Assembly: GCA_001805005.1 (NCBI GenBank)
Contig: MHDO01000096.1
Coordinates: 1-38,659 of the forward strand
Source of the DNA: Nitrospinae bacterium RIFCSPLOWO2_12_39_16
GTDB lineage: Bacteria; Nitrospinota; Nitrospinia; UBA9942
DNA length: 38,659 nucleotides
Direction of reading: 5' to 3'
Within the stretch, counting starts at the first letter, position 1, and each line of letters begins with the position of its first letter. This document shows, piece by piece, positions 7,215-14,981 of the stretch. Made by a program: the position numbers and the translations under genes. Under the pieces are notes generated by a model, which made no database searches, had not been told where the DNA came from, and saw nothing but the letters and a program-made list of their open reading frames with translations.

Positions 7215-7240
7215 GTGGGATAAAGTGGGATAAAATAGGA
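7215..7240 (+). promoter_or_regulatory. MraZ operator: three 10-bp-spaced boxes
   Basis: TGGGATAAAG, TGGGATAAAA and TAGGAGAAAG are direct repeats with exact 10-bp spacing, the layout known for MraZ autoregulatory sites (TGGGA-N5 repeats). The third, degenerate copy doubles as the mraZ Shine-Dalgarno (AGGAGAAAGG). Bound MraZ would cover the start region and repress the cluster. Confidence 0.78.
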
Positions 7241-7248
7241 GAAAGGGT

Positions 7249-7692
7249 ATGTTTATTGGACAATCTCTCCAATCTATTGATTCAAAAGGAAGACTGAGCA
7301 TCCCCTCAAAGTTTAGGGAGATACTTAACAGTAAATACGGTGGGAAATTGATTCTTACCTATCTTGAACCATACATTGTTGCCTATCCTACAGAGGAATG
7401 GATGGGGATAGAGGAAAGAATCGGGCATTTATCAACAATGCAAAAAGAGGTAGTGGATATAGTTCGTATAATATATTCTAATGCCTCCGAGTGTTCACTG
7501 GACAATCAGGGGAGGATACTTATACCGCCAACATTGAGAGAGTTTGCAAGACTTCAGAAAGATGTAGCAGTACTTGGTATAAGGAATAAAATTGAAATCT
7601 GGAGCAAAGACAAGTGGGATGAATTTAGAGAAGGGGTTAAGGAAAAAGTCAAGGCACTGCCCGATAAACTTATGGAAATTGGTTTTCTGTAG
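7249..7692 (+). CDS. mraZ: Transcriptional regulator MraZ
   Basis: 147 aa, the usual size: two AbrB-like double-psi halves, visible as MFIGQSLQSIDSKGRLSIP near the start and SLDNQGRILIPPTLREFA near residue 83. The repeated D-x-(K/Q)GR-(L/I)-x-IP motif forms the DNA-binding loops. It is the first gene of the cluster and sits directly downstream of three candidate binding boxes, so it very likely represses its own operon. The Shine-Dalgarno overlaps the last box. Confidence 0.97.
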   Translation: MFIGQSLQSIDSKGRLSIPSKFREILNSKYGGKLILTYLEPYIVAYPTEEWMGIEERIGHLSTMQKEVVDIVRIIYSNASECSLDNQGRILIPPTLREFARLQKDVAVLGIRNKIEIWSKDKWDEFREGVKEKVKALPDKLMEIGFL

Positions 7693-7751
7693 TTTATAAA
7701 GTTCATAAAGTTTAATTTTTTCAACTTTATAACCTTATGAACTTTTAACTT
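7691..7751. repeat. Period-9 repeat hairpin between mraZ and rsmH
   Basis: AGTTTATAA-AGTTCATAA-AGTTTAA is followed by the complementary AACTTTATAACCTTATGAACTT, forming an imperfect hairpin that ends just at the rsmH start codon. No Shine-Dalgarno lies between the hairpin and the ATG. Confidence 0.75.
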
Positions 7752-8693
7752 ATGATGGTTCATATCCCTGTATTGTTAAATGAGGTGATTAATTTTCTTC
7801 GATGTGAACCAGATAATATATATGTTGATGCTAATCTTGGAGACGGGGGGCATGCAGAGCATATACTAAAAAAAAGCTTACCCACAGGTATTCTTATAGG
7901 TATAGACAGGGATGAAGATTCAATAAAGTTCGCTTCAGACAGATTGTCTTCATACAGGGAAAGGGTTCATATTTTCCATGATAATTTTAAAAATATTAAA
8001 GATGTTGTCAGTGGTAGGGCAGGGTTTTCAAAGGTTGACGGGATTCTCTTTGACCTTGGGGTTTCAACACGGCAGCTTATGACTGCTGAAAGAGGGTTTA
8101 GTTTTTCTCAGGATGCCCCACTTGATATGAGAATGGACAGGAGTAGAGGTGTTACTGCAAAGGAGATTGTAAACAATTTTGATGAAGAGAAACTAAGGGG
8201 CATAATCCATAAATATGGTGAGGAAAAATGGGCGAAGAAAATAGCCCGTGCAATAGTCAGGGAGAGGGGGAAGATGCCAGTTGATACTACATCTCGACTG
8301 TCTGACATAGTGGTCTCTGCTATACCACCTGCTCACAGGTCTCAAAGGATACATCCTGCTACAAAGACTTTTCAGGCTATAAGAATTGCTGTGAATGGTG
8401 AAATAGAAATACTGGAAGATGCAATAAGAGATGCGATTGATGTTCTGAATATAGAGGGAAGAATTTGTATTATATCCTATCATTCTCTTGAGGATAGGAT
8501 TGTCAAGAATCTGTTTAGAGAAATAGAGCATGGGTGTATCTGTCCGCATGATATACCAAAATGTATATGCGGAAGGAAAGGTGTCATAAAGATATTGACA
8601 AAAAAACCTGTGACCCCTTCTGAAGAAGAAGTGAGGAGAAATCCGAGGGCAAGGAGTGCAAAGCTTAGGGCAGCAGAAAAGATAGCGAATTGA
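7752..8693 (+). CDS. rsmH: 16S rRNA (cytosine(1402)-N4)-methyltransferase
   Basis: 313 aa, typical length. It methylates C1402 of 16S rRNA at the P site using S-adenosylmethionine. Motifs: HIPVLLNEV at the N-terminus, SAM-binding DANLGDGGHAEHIL near residue 28, DGILFDLGVSTRQL near 98, HPATKTFQAIRIAVN near 200, and SYHSLEDRIVKNLFR near 243. It is the standard second gene of mra clusters. Two adjacent ATGs (7752, 7755) are both possible starts; neither has a Shine-Dalgarno because the preceding gap is taken up by a repeat hairpin. Confidence 0.97.
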   Translation: MMVHIPVLLNEVINFLRCEPDNIYVDANLGDGGHAEHILKKSLPTGILIGIDRDEDSIKFASDRLSSYRERVHIFHDNFKNIKDVVSGRAGFSKVDGILFDLGVSTRQLMTAERGFSFSQDAPLDMRMDRSRGVTAKEIVNNFDEEKLRGIIHKYGEEKWAKKIARAIVRERGKMPVDTTSRLSDIVVSAIPPAHRSQRIHPATKTFQAIRIAVNGEIEILEDAIRDAIDVLNIEGRICIISYHSLEDRIVKNLFREIEHGCICPHDIPKCICGRKGVIKILTKKPVTPSEEEVRRNPRARSAKLRAAEKIAN

Positions 8694-8713
8694 AAAACTT
8701 GTAACTTTGATTT

Positions 8714-9019
8714 ATGTATACATTCAATAGAGAGAGAAGGAATATTAACCCCGGAGAATTTCTGACTTACTCTGTATGTATATTCCTTTTCATTACAGGT
8801 GTTTTATTTTATATATGGCCATATATTAACATTTTAAATATTAACTATAAATTCGAGAAACTGCTTAAAGAAAGGGCAAAATTAGTTCAGAGTAATAAAC
8901 TCTTGAAGATTGAAATGGCAAGCCTGAAATCATTGGACAGGGTAGAGAATATAGCAACTACCCAATTAGGGTTGTCATTTCCACAGGATGGGCAGATAGT
9001 TATTATTAAAAGTGAATAA
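8714..9019 (+). CDS. ftsL: Cell division protein FtsL
   Basis: 101 aa. Short cytoplasmic N-terminus, one membrane helix (about residues 18-40, LTYSVCIFLFITGVLFYIW), then a periplasmic heptad coiled coil (KLLKERAKLVQSNKLLKIE) and the VENIATTQLGLSFPQDGQIV ending that is common in FtsL. FtsL links FtsQ/FtsB to the FtsWI synthase. Position between rsmH and ftsI is the classical one. Sequence conservation in FtsL is low, so position carries much weight. Confidence 0.88.
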   Translation: MYTFNRERRNINPGEFLTYSVCIFLFITGVLFYIWPYINILNINYKFEKLLKERAKLVQSNKLLKIEMASLKSLDRVENIATTQLGLSFPQDGQIVIIKSE

Positions 9020-9020
9020 C

Positions 9021-9105
9021 AAAATCAAAAATTAAAATGCAAACATCAAAATTAAGGAATTAAATATTTCATCAATTTTGATATTTTATTTTTAATTTTT
9101 CTTTA
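9021..9105. repeat. AT-rich long imperfect hairpin between ftsL and ftsI
   Basis: The left half (ATCAAAAATTAAAATGC... ATCAAAATTAAGG) and the right half (ATCAATTTTGATATTTTA then TTTTTAATTTTTC) are near complements over roughly 35 nt each. The hairpin fills the gap and ends just before the ftsI ATG, which has no Shine-Dalgarno. Confidence 0.65.
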
Positions 9106-9111
9106 TAATTT

Positions 9112-10884
9112 ATGTATTCAGGAAATATTGAAAAAAAGACTAAGATTAAAATTTACCTTGTTTTGCTCTTTTTTGTTATCTGTTTTGGTGTTGTATGGGA
9201 AAGGATTTATAACATACAGATTCTTCAGTATGGAAAATTTTTGAATCTTGCAAATAAGCAGTATTACAGGACATTATCTCCAATGTCTGAAAGGGGAGCA
9301 ATATACGATAGAAAAGGGAGGGAGCTTGCAGTGAGTGTAGAAGCAGATTCAATCTATGCCAACCCCTTTGAGATAGAAGACCCTTATAAAGCGGCAAACA
9401 TTATTTCTCAAATGCTCAAAGTGGACAGTTCAAGATTAATCAAGGAGTTTAATAAAGAGAAGGGTTTTATATGGATTAAGAGAAAGGTAATGCCTGATGA
9501 GGCTGATGCAGTGGAGTCTCTTAGCCTTAAAGGTATAGGATTTCTAAAAGAGGGGAAGAGATTTTATCCAAAGAAGGATATAGCGGGAAGGATGATTGGT
9601 TTTGTAGGTATAGATAATCATGGGTTATCAGGCGTAGAATATTCTTATGATGAGCAGTTAATGAGTAGTCCTGACCGTATTGTTATTGAAAAGGATGCCT
9701 TTGGAAGGAGTATAAATTTTGCCGATGACTATGAAAAATCCACGGAAAGAGGTTATGACCTGAGGCTGGCAATTGATGAGGTCATACAATATATAGCAGA
9801 AAAGGAGCTTGCTGCACAGGTATCAAGATACAAGGCAAAAGGGGGGACGGCGATAGTGATGAATCCTTATACAGGGGAGCTGCTGGCAATGGCTGATCAG
9901 CCCCAGTTTAACCCAAACAGCTTCAGCCAATATAAGGAAAGGGACTGGAGAAACAGAGGTATAACTGATAGCTTTGAGCCAGGTTCTACATTTAAGCTGA
10001 TATTAACGGCGGCTGCCATTGAAGAGAAGATTGCAAATCAGAATGATATCTTTTTCTGTGAGAATGGCGAATACGAAATTGCAGGAAAAATAATACATGA
10101 AGCTAAAAATCACAAGTATAAATGGCTTACCTTAAAGGAAATTATTGGTAAGTCATCCAATATAGGTGCAATAAAGGTTGCCCAGAGACTTGGTGCAAAA
10201 AATTTTTATGACTATATATTGAAATTTGGCATCGGTTCAAAGACAAATATCAATCTGCCTGGCGAGTCGGCTGGAAAGGTAAGGGATATTAAAGAGTGGT
10301 CGGGTATATCCTTGGCATCCATATCCTTTGGACAGGAGGTTTCTGTTACCCCGATTCAATTGGTATCTGCAATATCTGCAATTGCCAATGGCGGAATATT
10401 GATGAAGCCATATGCAATAAAGGCAGTTGAGAAGGATGGAATGATTGTAGATGAATTTAAGCCTGAGGTGGTCAGGAGGATAATATCAGAAAAGACCAGC
10501 AGAGAACTGACAGAGATTTTGGAATATGCTGTTAGATATGGAACAGGGCAGAAGGCGATACTGGAAGGGTATGATGTTGCGGGCAAGACCGGGACAGCAC
10601 AGAAGGCCTCTCAAGATAAAAAGGGGTATTCAAATGATAAATTTATATCATCATTTATAGGATATGTGCCTTCAAAAAATCCGAGGATAGTTATACTGGT
10701 TATTATAGATGAACCTGAGGATATTGCATGGGGAGGAGAAGTTGCAGCCCCTGTATTCAGGGAGATAGCAAGACAGTCACTTTTATATTTGAAAGTTCCA
10801 TCGGACAAAGACATTGTGGATAGGTTAAAAGCTAGAGAAAAACAGATTAAGGGTGAGAATAAGGTTAAAGAAAGACTCTCTTAA
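9112..10884 (+). CDS. ftsI: Septal peptidoglycan transpeptidase FtsI (PBP3)
   Basis: 590 aa, class B penicillin-binding protein. One N-terminal membrane helix (about 12-30), a PBP-dimer/pedestal domain starting with RGAIYDRKGRELA near residue 61, then the transpeptidase domain with the active-site serine in GSTFK (Ser292), SSN at 348-350 and KTGTAQ at 492-497. It cross-links septal peptidoglycan together with FtsW. No PASTA domain is present. The last residues (IKGENKVKERLS) are encoded by the left arm of a repeat hairpin that continues into the gap before murE. Confidence 0.96.
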   Translation: MYSGNIEKKTKIKIYLVLLFFVICFGVVWERIYNIQILQYGKFLNLANKQYYRTLSPMSERGAIYDRKGRELAVSVEADSIYANPFEIEDPYKAANIISQMLKVDSSRLIKEFNKEKGFIWIKRKVMPDEADAVESLSLKGIGFLKEGKRFYPKKDIAGRMIGFVGIDNHGLSGVEYSYDEQLMSSPDRIVIEKDAFGRSINFADDYEKSTERGYDLRLAIDEVIQYIAEKELAAQVSRYKAKGGTAIVMNPYTGELLAMADQPQFNPNSFSQYKERDWRNRGITDSFEPGSTFKLILTAAAIEEKIANQNDIFFCENGEYEIAGKIIHEAKNHKYKWLTLKEIIGKSSNIGAIKVAQRLGAKNFYDYILKFGIGSKTNINLPGESAGKVRDIKEWSGISLASISFGQEVSVTPIQLVSAISAIANGGILMKPYAIKAVEKDGMIVDEFKPEVVRRIISEKTSRELTEILEYAVRYGTGQKAILEGYDVAGKTGTAQKASQDKKGYSNDKFISSFIGYVPSKNPRIVILVIIDEPEDIAWGGEVAAPVFREIARQSLLYLKVPSDKDIVDRLKAREKQIKGENKVKERLS

Positions 10885-10906
10885 CCTAAACCTTAACCTC
10901 ATCCTA
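10852..10906. repeat. Repeat hairpin across the ftsI stop codon
   Basis: The left arm with AAGGTTAA lies in the ftsI 3' end; the right arm CTTAACCTAAACCTTAACC follows. The ftsI TAA stop is inside the element, so the FtsI C-terminal tail is repeat-derived. Confidence 0.55.
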
Positions 10907-10913
10907 TTTTTAT

Positions 10914-12458
10914 ATGAAGATTCAGGAAATTTTCAAGGAGGTAAACCTGATAAATGTAAATGGGAGTATGGATATAGAGATTTCATCTATATATTATGAT
11001 TCAAAAAAGATAGATGAAGGCTCTCTATTTGTAGCAATAAAAGGGCTTAAATCTGATGGGCATAATTTTTTAAATGAAGCGGTAGAGAGCGGAGCGAGGG
11101 CAGTGGTTGTAGAGAATGGCTTATGGGATGGAGATTTTAAATCCGTAATACGAAATCCTAAATCCGAAGTTACTTATATAACTGTCCCTGATTCAAGGAA
11201 GGCACTTGCTGTTATATCTGCTGAGTTTTATGGGCATCCATCGAGGGAGATATCAATAATAGGTATTACAGGGACGAATGGCAAAACGACTACATCCTAT
11301 CTGATAAATTCTATTCTAAGGGCGAATAATTTTAAGAGCGGATTAATAGGGACTATTGATTATAGATTTGATAGAGAGATTATCTCCTCATTACATACAA
11401 CCCCTGAATCCCTTGATCTTCAAAGATTTTTTAAGAAAGTCGTTGATGGCGGTGGAAAGTATTGTGTCATGGAGGTATCGTCTCATTCTCTGGAATTGGA
11501 CAGGGTTTATGGGACAAGGTTTGAGATGGGTGTCTTTACAAACCTGACACATGACCATCTTGATTTTCATGGCAACTTAGAGAAATATTTTTTTGCAAAG
11601 GCAAGACTTTTTAAAGAATACGAATTGAAAAAGGCTGTCATAAATATAGATGACCCTTATGGAAAGAGATTAATAAAAGACTCAAGGATGGATAAGATTT
11701 TGACTTATGGCATTGCGGAAGATGCAGATGTAAAGGCAGATGATATAGATGTGTCAGTAAAAGGTCTTAAATTTGTTGCCACTACTCCAATTGGCAAGTT
11801 GAATATAGAATCAAAACTCTTAGGGATGCATAATATGTATAATATCCTTGCATCTGTATCTACAGCCATACTTGAGGGATTTTCAAAGGAGAGTATTATA
11901 AAAGGTATATTATTGCTTGATACGGTCCCGGGGAGATTGGAAGGGATAAATGAAGGACAGGACTTTACAGTATTGGTTGATTATGCCCATACCGACGATG
12001 CATTGAAGAATGTCCTTAATGCTGCAAAGGAGCTCCCGCATAAGAGACTTATTGTTGTATTTGGATGCGGAGGTGACAGAGACAGAGGTAAGCGTCCATT
12101 GATGGGAAAGGCAGCAGTAGAGTATAGTGATTTTGCAATTATAACATCCGATAATCCGAGGAGTGAGGACCCGTTAAAAATAATTGAGGAAATTGAAGCA
12201 GGAGTCAGTAGTCAGGAATCAATAGTCAGGAGTCAAAGGCATATCAAGATTTCTGACAGGAGAGAGGCAATCGAGTTTGCGATAAATAACGCCTCGAAGG
12301 GTGATATTGTGATTATTGCAGGGAAAGGGCATGAGGACTATCAGATATTCAGGGATAAAAAAATACACTTTGATGACAGGGAGGTTGCAAGAGAAGCAAT
12401 AAAGAAACGAGTTCAAGGGTTCAAAGGTTCAAGGACTCAAGGGGTTGTTTCTACTTGA
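10914..12458 (+). CDS. murE: UDP-MurNAc-tripeptide synthetase, meso-DAP type
   Basis: 514 aa, a little longer than usual. It adds meso-diaminopimelate to UDP-MurNAc-L-Ala-D-Glu. ATP loop GITGTNGKTTT at 117-127; the substrate-selecting DNPR motif (TSDNPRSEDP) indicates DAP rather than lysine; GKGHEDYQ lies near the C-terminus. Two stretches look inserted compared with ordinary MurE: residues about 71-86 (containing IRNPKSE) and about 430-441 (SSQESIVRSQ), each encoded by period-7 DNA repeats. The C-terminal tail (VQGFKGSRTQGVVST) is also repeat-derived. All are in frame and should fall in surface loops if the enzyme is active. No Shine-Dalgarno; the start follows a T-rich stretch. Confidence 0.96.
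   Translation: MKIQEIFKEVNLINVNGSMDIEISSIYYDSKKIDEGSLFVAIKGLKSDGHNFLNEAVESGARAVVVENGLWDGDFKSVIRNPKSEVTYITVPDSRKALAVISAEFYGHPSREISIIGITGTNGKTTTSYLINSILRANNFKSGLIGTIDYRFDREIISSLHTTPESLDLQRFFKKVVDGGGKYCVMEVSSHSLELDRVYGTRFEMGVFTNLTHDHLDFHGNLEKYFFAKARLFKEYELKKAVINIDDPYGKRLIKDSRMDKILTYGIAEDADVKADDIDVSVKGLKFVATTPIGKLNIESKLLGMHNMYNILASVSTAILEGFSKESIIKGILLLDTVPGRLEGINEGQDFTVLVDYAHTDDALKNVLNAAKELPHKRLIVVFGCGGDRDRGKRPLMGKAAVEYSDFAIITSDNPRSEDPLKIIEEIEAGVSSQESIVRSQRHIKISDRREAIEFAINNASKGDIVIIAGKGHEDYQIFRDKKIHFDDREVAREAIKKRVQGFKGSRTQGVVST
11136..11170. repeat. ATCCGAA-type repeat inside murE
   Basis: AAATCCGTAATACGAAATCC then TAAATCCGAAG, in frame, encodes FKSVIRNPKSEV. The word is the same as at the murD start. 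Confidence 0.7.
12202..12237. repeat. AGTCAGG-type period-7 repeat inside murE
   Basis: AGTCAGT-AGTCAGG-AATCAAT-AGTCAGG-AGTCAAA: five consecutive seven-base units, in frame, encoding SSQESIVRSQ in the C-terminal domain of MurE. Confidence 0.75.
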
Positions 12459-12470
12459 CCCCTTGACCCC
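12411..12470. repeat. Period-8 repeat hairpin across the murE stop
   Basis: TTCAAGGG-TTCAAAGG-TTCAAGGA-CTCAAGGG, then complementary TTGACCCCTTGACCCC. The perfect core is TCAAGGGGT / ACCCCTTGA. The murE stop lies inside, and a T-rich tract then leads to the murF ATG. Confidence 0.75.
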
Positions 12471-12480
12471 ATTATTTTAT

Positions 12481-13899
12481 ATGACTCAATTTACATTAGA
12501 AGAAATATTGAAGGTAACAAAGGGAACACTGTTAATGGGTTCCGGTTCTGGGGTTTATCCATCTGTATCAATAGATTCAAGGACTATTGGCAAAGATGAA
12601 CTCTTTATAGCTATTAAGGGAAAAAATTTTGATGGGCATGAATTTGTAGTCCAGGCTCTGATGAAGGGTGCAGGGGGTGCAGTCATTTCAGATAGAGGCC
12701 TGATAAAAAGAAAATTCTTTCATGGCGGTGAGAGCAATCTCCACACAATAATAGAGGTAAAAGATACACTCAAGGCACTGCATGAAATAGCCAATTATCA
12801 CAGGAGGAGATTAAAAATACCGGTTGTAGCAATAACAGGAAGTAATGGAAAGAGCACAACAAAGGAGATGTCGGCATCTGTGGCGGGTGTCAGGTTTAAT
12901 GTTTTAAAAAATGAGGGAAATCTTAATAATCAGTTTGGCCTGCCTCTAACACTTTTAAAAATGAATGATAGTCATCAGGTGGCAATACTTGAGATGGGCA
13001 TGAACGAGAAGGGTGAGATTGAAAAATTAAGCCAGATTGCTGAGCCTGACATAGGAATAATCACAAATATAGGCATGGCGCATCTGGAGAAGCTGGGTTC
13101 AATAGAAAATATAAGGGATGCAAAGGGAGAATTGATAAGTAGAATAGGGGAGAACGGGACAGCAATCTTAAACTCTGATGACACGCTTGTTATGGAACTA
13201 AAAAAGTGGTTTAAGGGAAAAGTGATTACATTTGGTATAAATTCTCCTTCGGATATTACTGCTGTAGATATAAAGAAGAATAAGGATATAGGATATCAAT
13301 TTATCCTCAAGATGGATGGAAAAGATACTGTGATTAATCTCTCCTGCCTTGGTTATCACAATATTTATAATGCTCTTTCGGCTGCCGCCGTCGGGAAAAG
13401 CCTTGGCATAGATATTAATGATATAAAAAAGGGGATTGAGTCTTTTAAGCCACTTCCGATGAGGATGGAGCAGTTTATGATTGACAGAGATATTACATTT
13501 ATAAATGATGCATATAATGCAAATCCATCTTCAATGGAGGCTGCAATAAAAGAATTCTCTATTGCAGATTTCCCAGGAGAGAAATTTCTTGTAGTGGGAG
13601 ATATGCTGGAATTGGGTGAGGCATCAGAAGAGGGACACAGACATATAGGGAGACTGGTTGCATCGGAGTCAATTGATTGTCTTATAACTGTTGGCACTGA
13701 GTCTAAGTTTATTTTTTATGAAGCTGTCTTGAGTGGTATGCCAAGGGGGAGGGTTTATCATTGCGAGAATTTTGATGAGGTAGCATTTATTCTTGATGAT
13801 GAGCTGAAATCTGGCGATTGTGTAATGATAAAGGGGTCAAGGGGGATGAAGATGGAGAATGTGGTGGAGAGGATTATTAAACTGAGAAAGGTATCATAA
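12481..13899 (+). CDS. murF: UDP-MurNAc-tripeptide:D-Ala-D-Ala ligase
   Basis: 472 aa from ATG 12481 (MTQFTLEEILKVTKG), a normal MurF start. The longer track start at 12445 would add twelve residues encoded by a repeat hairpin and overlap murE, so I reject it. MurF attaches D-Ala-D-Ala to the tripeptide precursor. The ATP loop AITGSNGKSTTKE is near residue 118; LEMGMNEKGEIEKL near 162 and NDAYNANPSSMEAA near 340 are typical MurF signatures. No Shine-Dalgarno: the ATG follows ATTATTTTAT directly. It overlaps mraY by one base (TAATG). Confidence 0.96.
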   Translation: MTQFTLEEILKVTKGTLLMGSGSGVYPSVSIDSRTIGKDELFIAIKGKNFDGHEFVVQALMKGAGGAVISDRGLIKRKFFHGGESNLHTIIEVKDTLKALHEIANYHRRRLKIPVVAITGSNGKSTTKEMSASVAGVRFNVLKNEGNLNNQFGLPLTLLKMNDSHQVAILEMGMNEKGEIEKLSQIAEPDIGIITNIGMAHLEKLGSIENIRDAKGELISRIGENGTAILNSDDTLVMELKKWFKGKVITFGINSPSDITAVDIKKNKDIGYQFILKMDGKDTVINLSCLGYHNIYNALSAAAVGKSLGIDINDIKKGIESFKPLPMRMEQFMIDRDITFINDAYNANPSSMEAAIKEFSIADFPGEKFLVVGDMLELGEASEEGHRHIGRLVASESIDCLITVGTESKFIFYEAVLSGMPRGRVYHCENFDEVAFILDDELKSGDCVMIKGSRGMKMENVVERIIKLRKVS

Positions 13900-14981
13900 T
13901 GATATATCATCTTTTATTTCCTCTTCATGAGGCATATTCATTTTTTAATGTATTCAGATATATAACATTCAGGACTGCCTATGCGATCCTGACTGCACTG
14001 ATAATCAGTTTTATATTTGGACCATGGATTATAAGGAAACTCAGAGAGAAACAGATTGGTGAGCGGATAAGGGAGGATGTCCCTCGTTCTCATCAGTCAA
14101 AGGCAGGGACACCTACGATGGGAGGGATAATGATACTCTTTGCCCTTTTTGTCCCAACGCTCTTGTGGGCAGACCTTACAAATAAATATATATGGCTTGT
14201 AATATTTTCAACTGTCTCATTTGGCATGATAGGTTTCATAGATGATTATTTAAAATTAAAGGGGAGAAAAAATGGCTTAAAGGGGAAGGAAAAATTTGCA
14301 ATACAGTCACTGGTGGCACTGATACTTGTCCTTATATTATATTTTGACAAGGATTTTTCGCTGATTATGACAAAACTTGGCATCCCGTTTTTAAAAACTA
14401 TAAAGCCTGAAATGGGGATTATGTATATAGTGTTTGCAGTGCTTGTGATAGTCGGGACATCCAATGCCGTAAATCTAACTGATGGATTGGACGGGCTGGC
14501 GATAGGGCCAATAATAATATCAACTGCAGCCTATATGGTAATTGCCTATGTAACAGGGCATTTCAATTTTGCAAATTATCTCAATATAGAGCATATAAGG
14601 GGTGCAGGTGAGTTGACTATATTATGCGGGGCTGCGGTTGGTGCGAGTCTCGGATTCTTGTGGTTTAATTCATATCCTGCTGAGGTGTTTATGGGAAATG
14701 TCGGGTCAACCGCGCTTGGCGGGATGCTCGGGACTCTGGCAGTTATAACAAAACATGAACTTATACTGCTTGTGATAGGCGGGATATTTGTTGCAGAGGC
14801 AGTTTCTGTTATCCTTCAGGTTGCCTCATTTAAACTCAGAGGGAAAAGGATATTTAAAATGGCTCCGCTCCATCATCATTTTGAGGAGTCGGGGTGGGAG
14901 GAGCCAAAGGTAATTGTAAGATTCTGGATTGTAGCTATTATACTGGCGTTACTTTCATTGAGCACATTGAAATTAAGATGA
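13899..14981 (+). CDS. mraY: Phospho-MurNAc-pentapeptide translocase MraY
   Basis: 360 aa, standard length, with about ten membrane helices. It transfers phospho-MurNAc-pentapeptide to undecaprenyl phosphate, making lipid I. Conserved motifs: GTPTMGGIMIL near residue 71, the metal-site GFIDDYLKLKGRKNGL near 112, NAVNLTDGLDGLA near 189, and PLHHHFEESGW near 324. The start overlaps murF by one base, with a GAAAGG Shine-Dalgarno in the murF end. It ends in an ATGA overlap with murD. Confidence 0.97.
   Translation: MIYHLLFPLHEAYSFFNVFRYITFRTAYAILTALIISFIFGPWIIRKLREKQIGERIREDVPRSHQSKAGTPTMGGIMILFALFVPTLLWADLTNKYIWLVIFSTVSFGMIGFIDDYLKLKGRKNGLKGKEKFAIQSLVALILVLILYFDKDFSLIMTKLGIPFLKTIKPEMGIMYIVFAVLVIVGTSNAVNLTDGLDGLAIGPIIISTAAYMVIAYVTGHFNFANYLNIEHIRGAGELTILCGAAVGASLGFLWFNSYPAEVFMGNVGSTALGGMLGTLAVITKHELILLVIGGIFVAEAVSVILQVASFKLRGKRIFKMAPLHHHFEESGWEEPKVIVRFWIVAIILALLSLSTLKLR

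Noticed and set aside
12411-12470. Intrinsic terminator between murE and murF
   Set aside because: A stem followed by a T-rich tract exists, but it would cut the operon before essential genes and similar hairpins recur in almost all gaps; read as a repeat element instead.
12445-12480. Upstream ATG start for murF (MFLLDPLTPLFY)
   Set aside because: These residues come from the repeat hairpin and overlap murE; MTQFTLEEIL at 12481 is the usual family start.
14894-14977. Long N-terminal extension of murD inside mraY
   Set aside because: It overlaps mraY by 88 nt in another frame; ATG 14978 gives the common ATGA junction and normal length.
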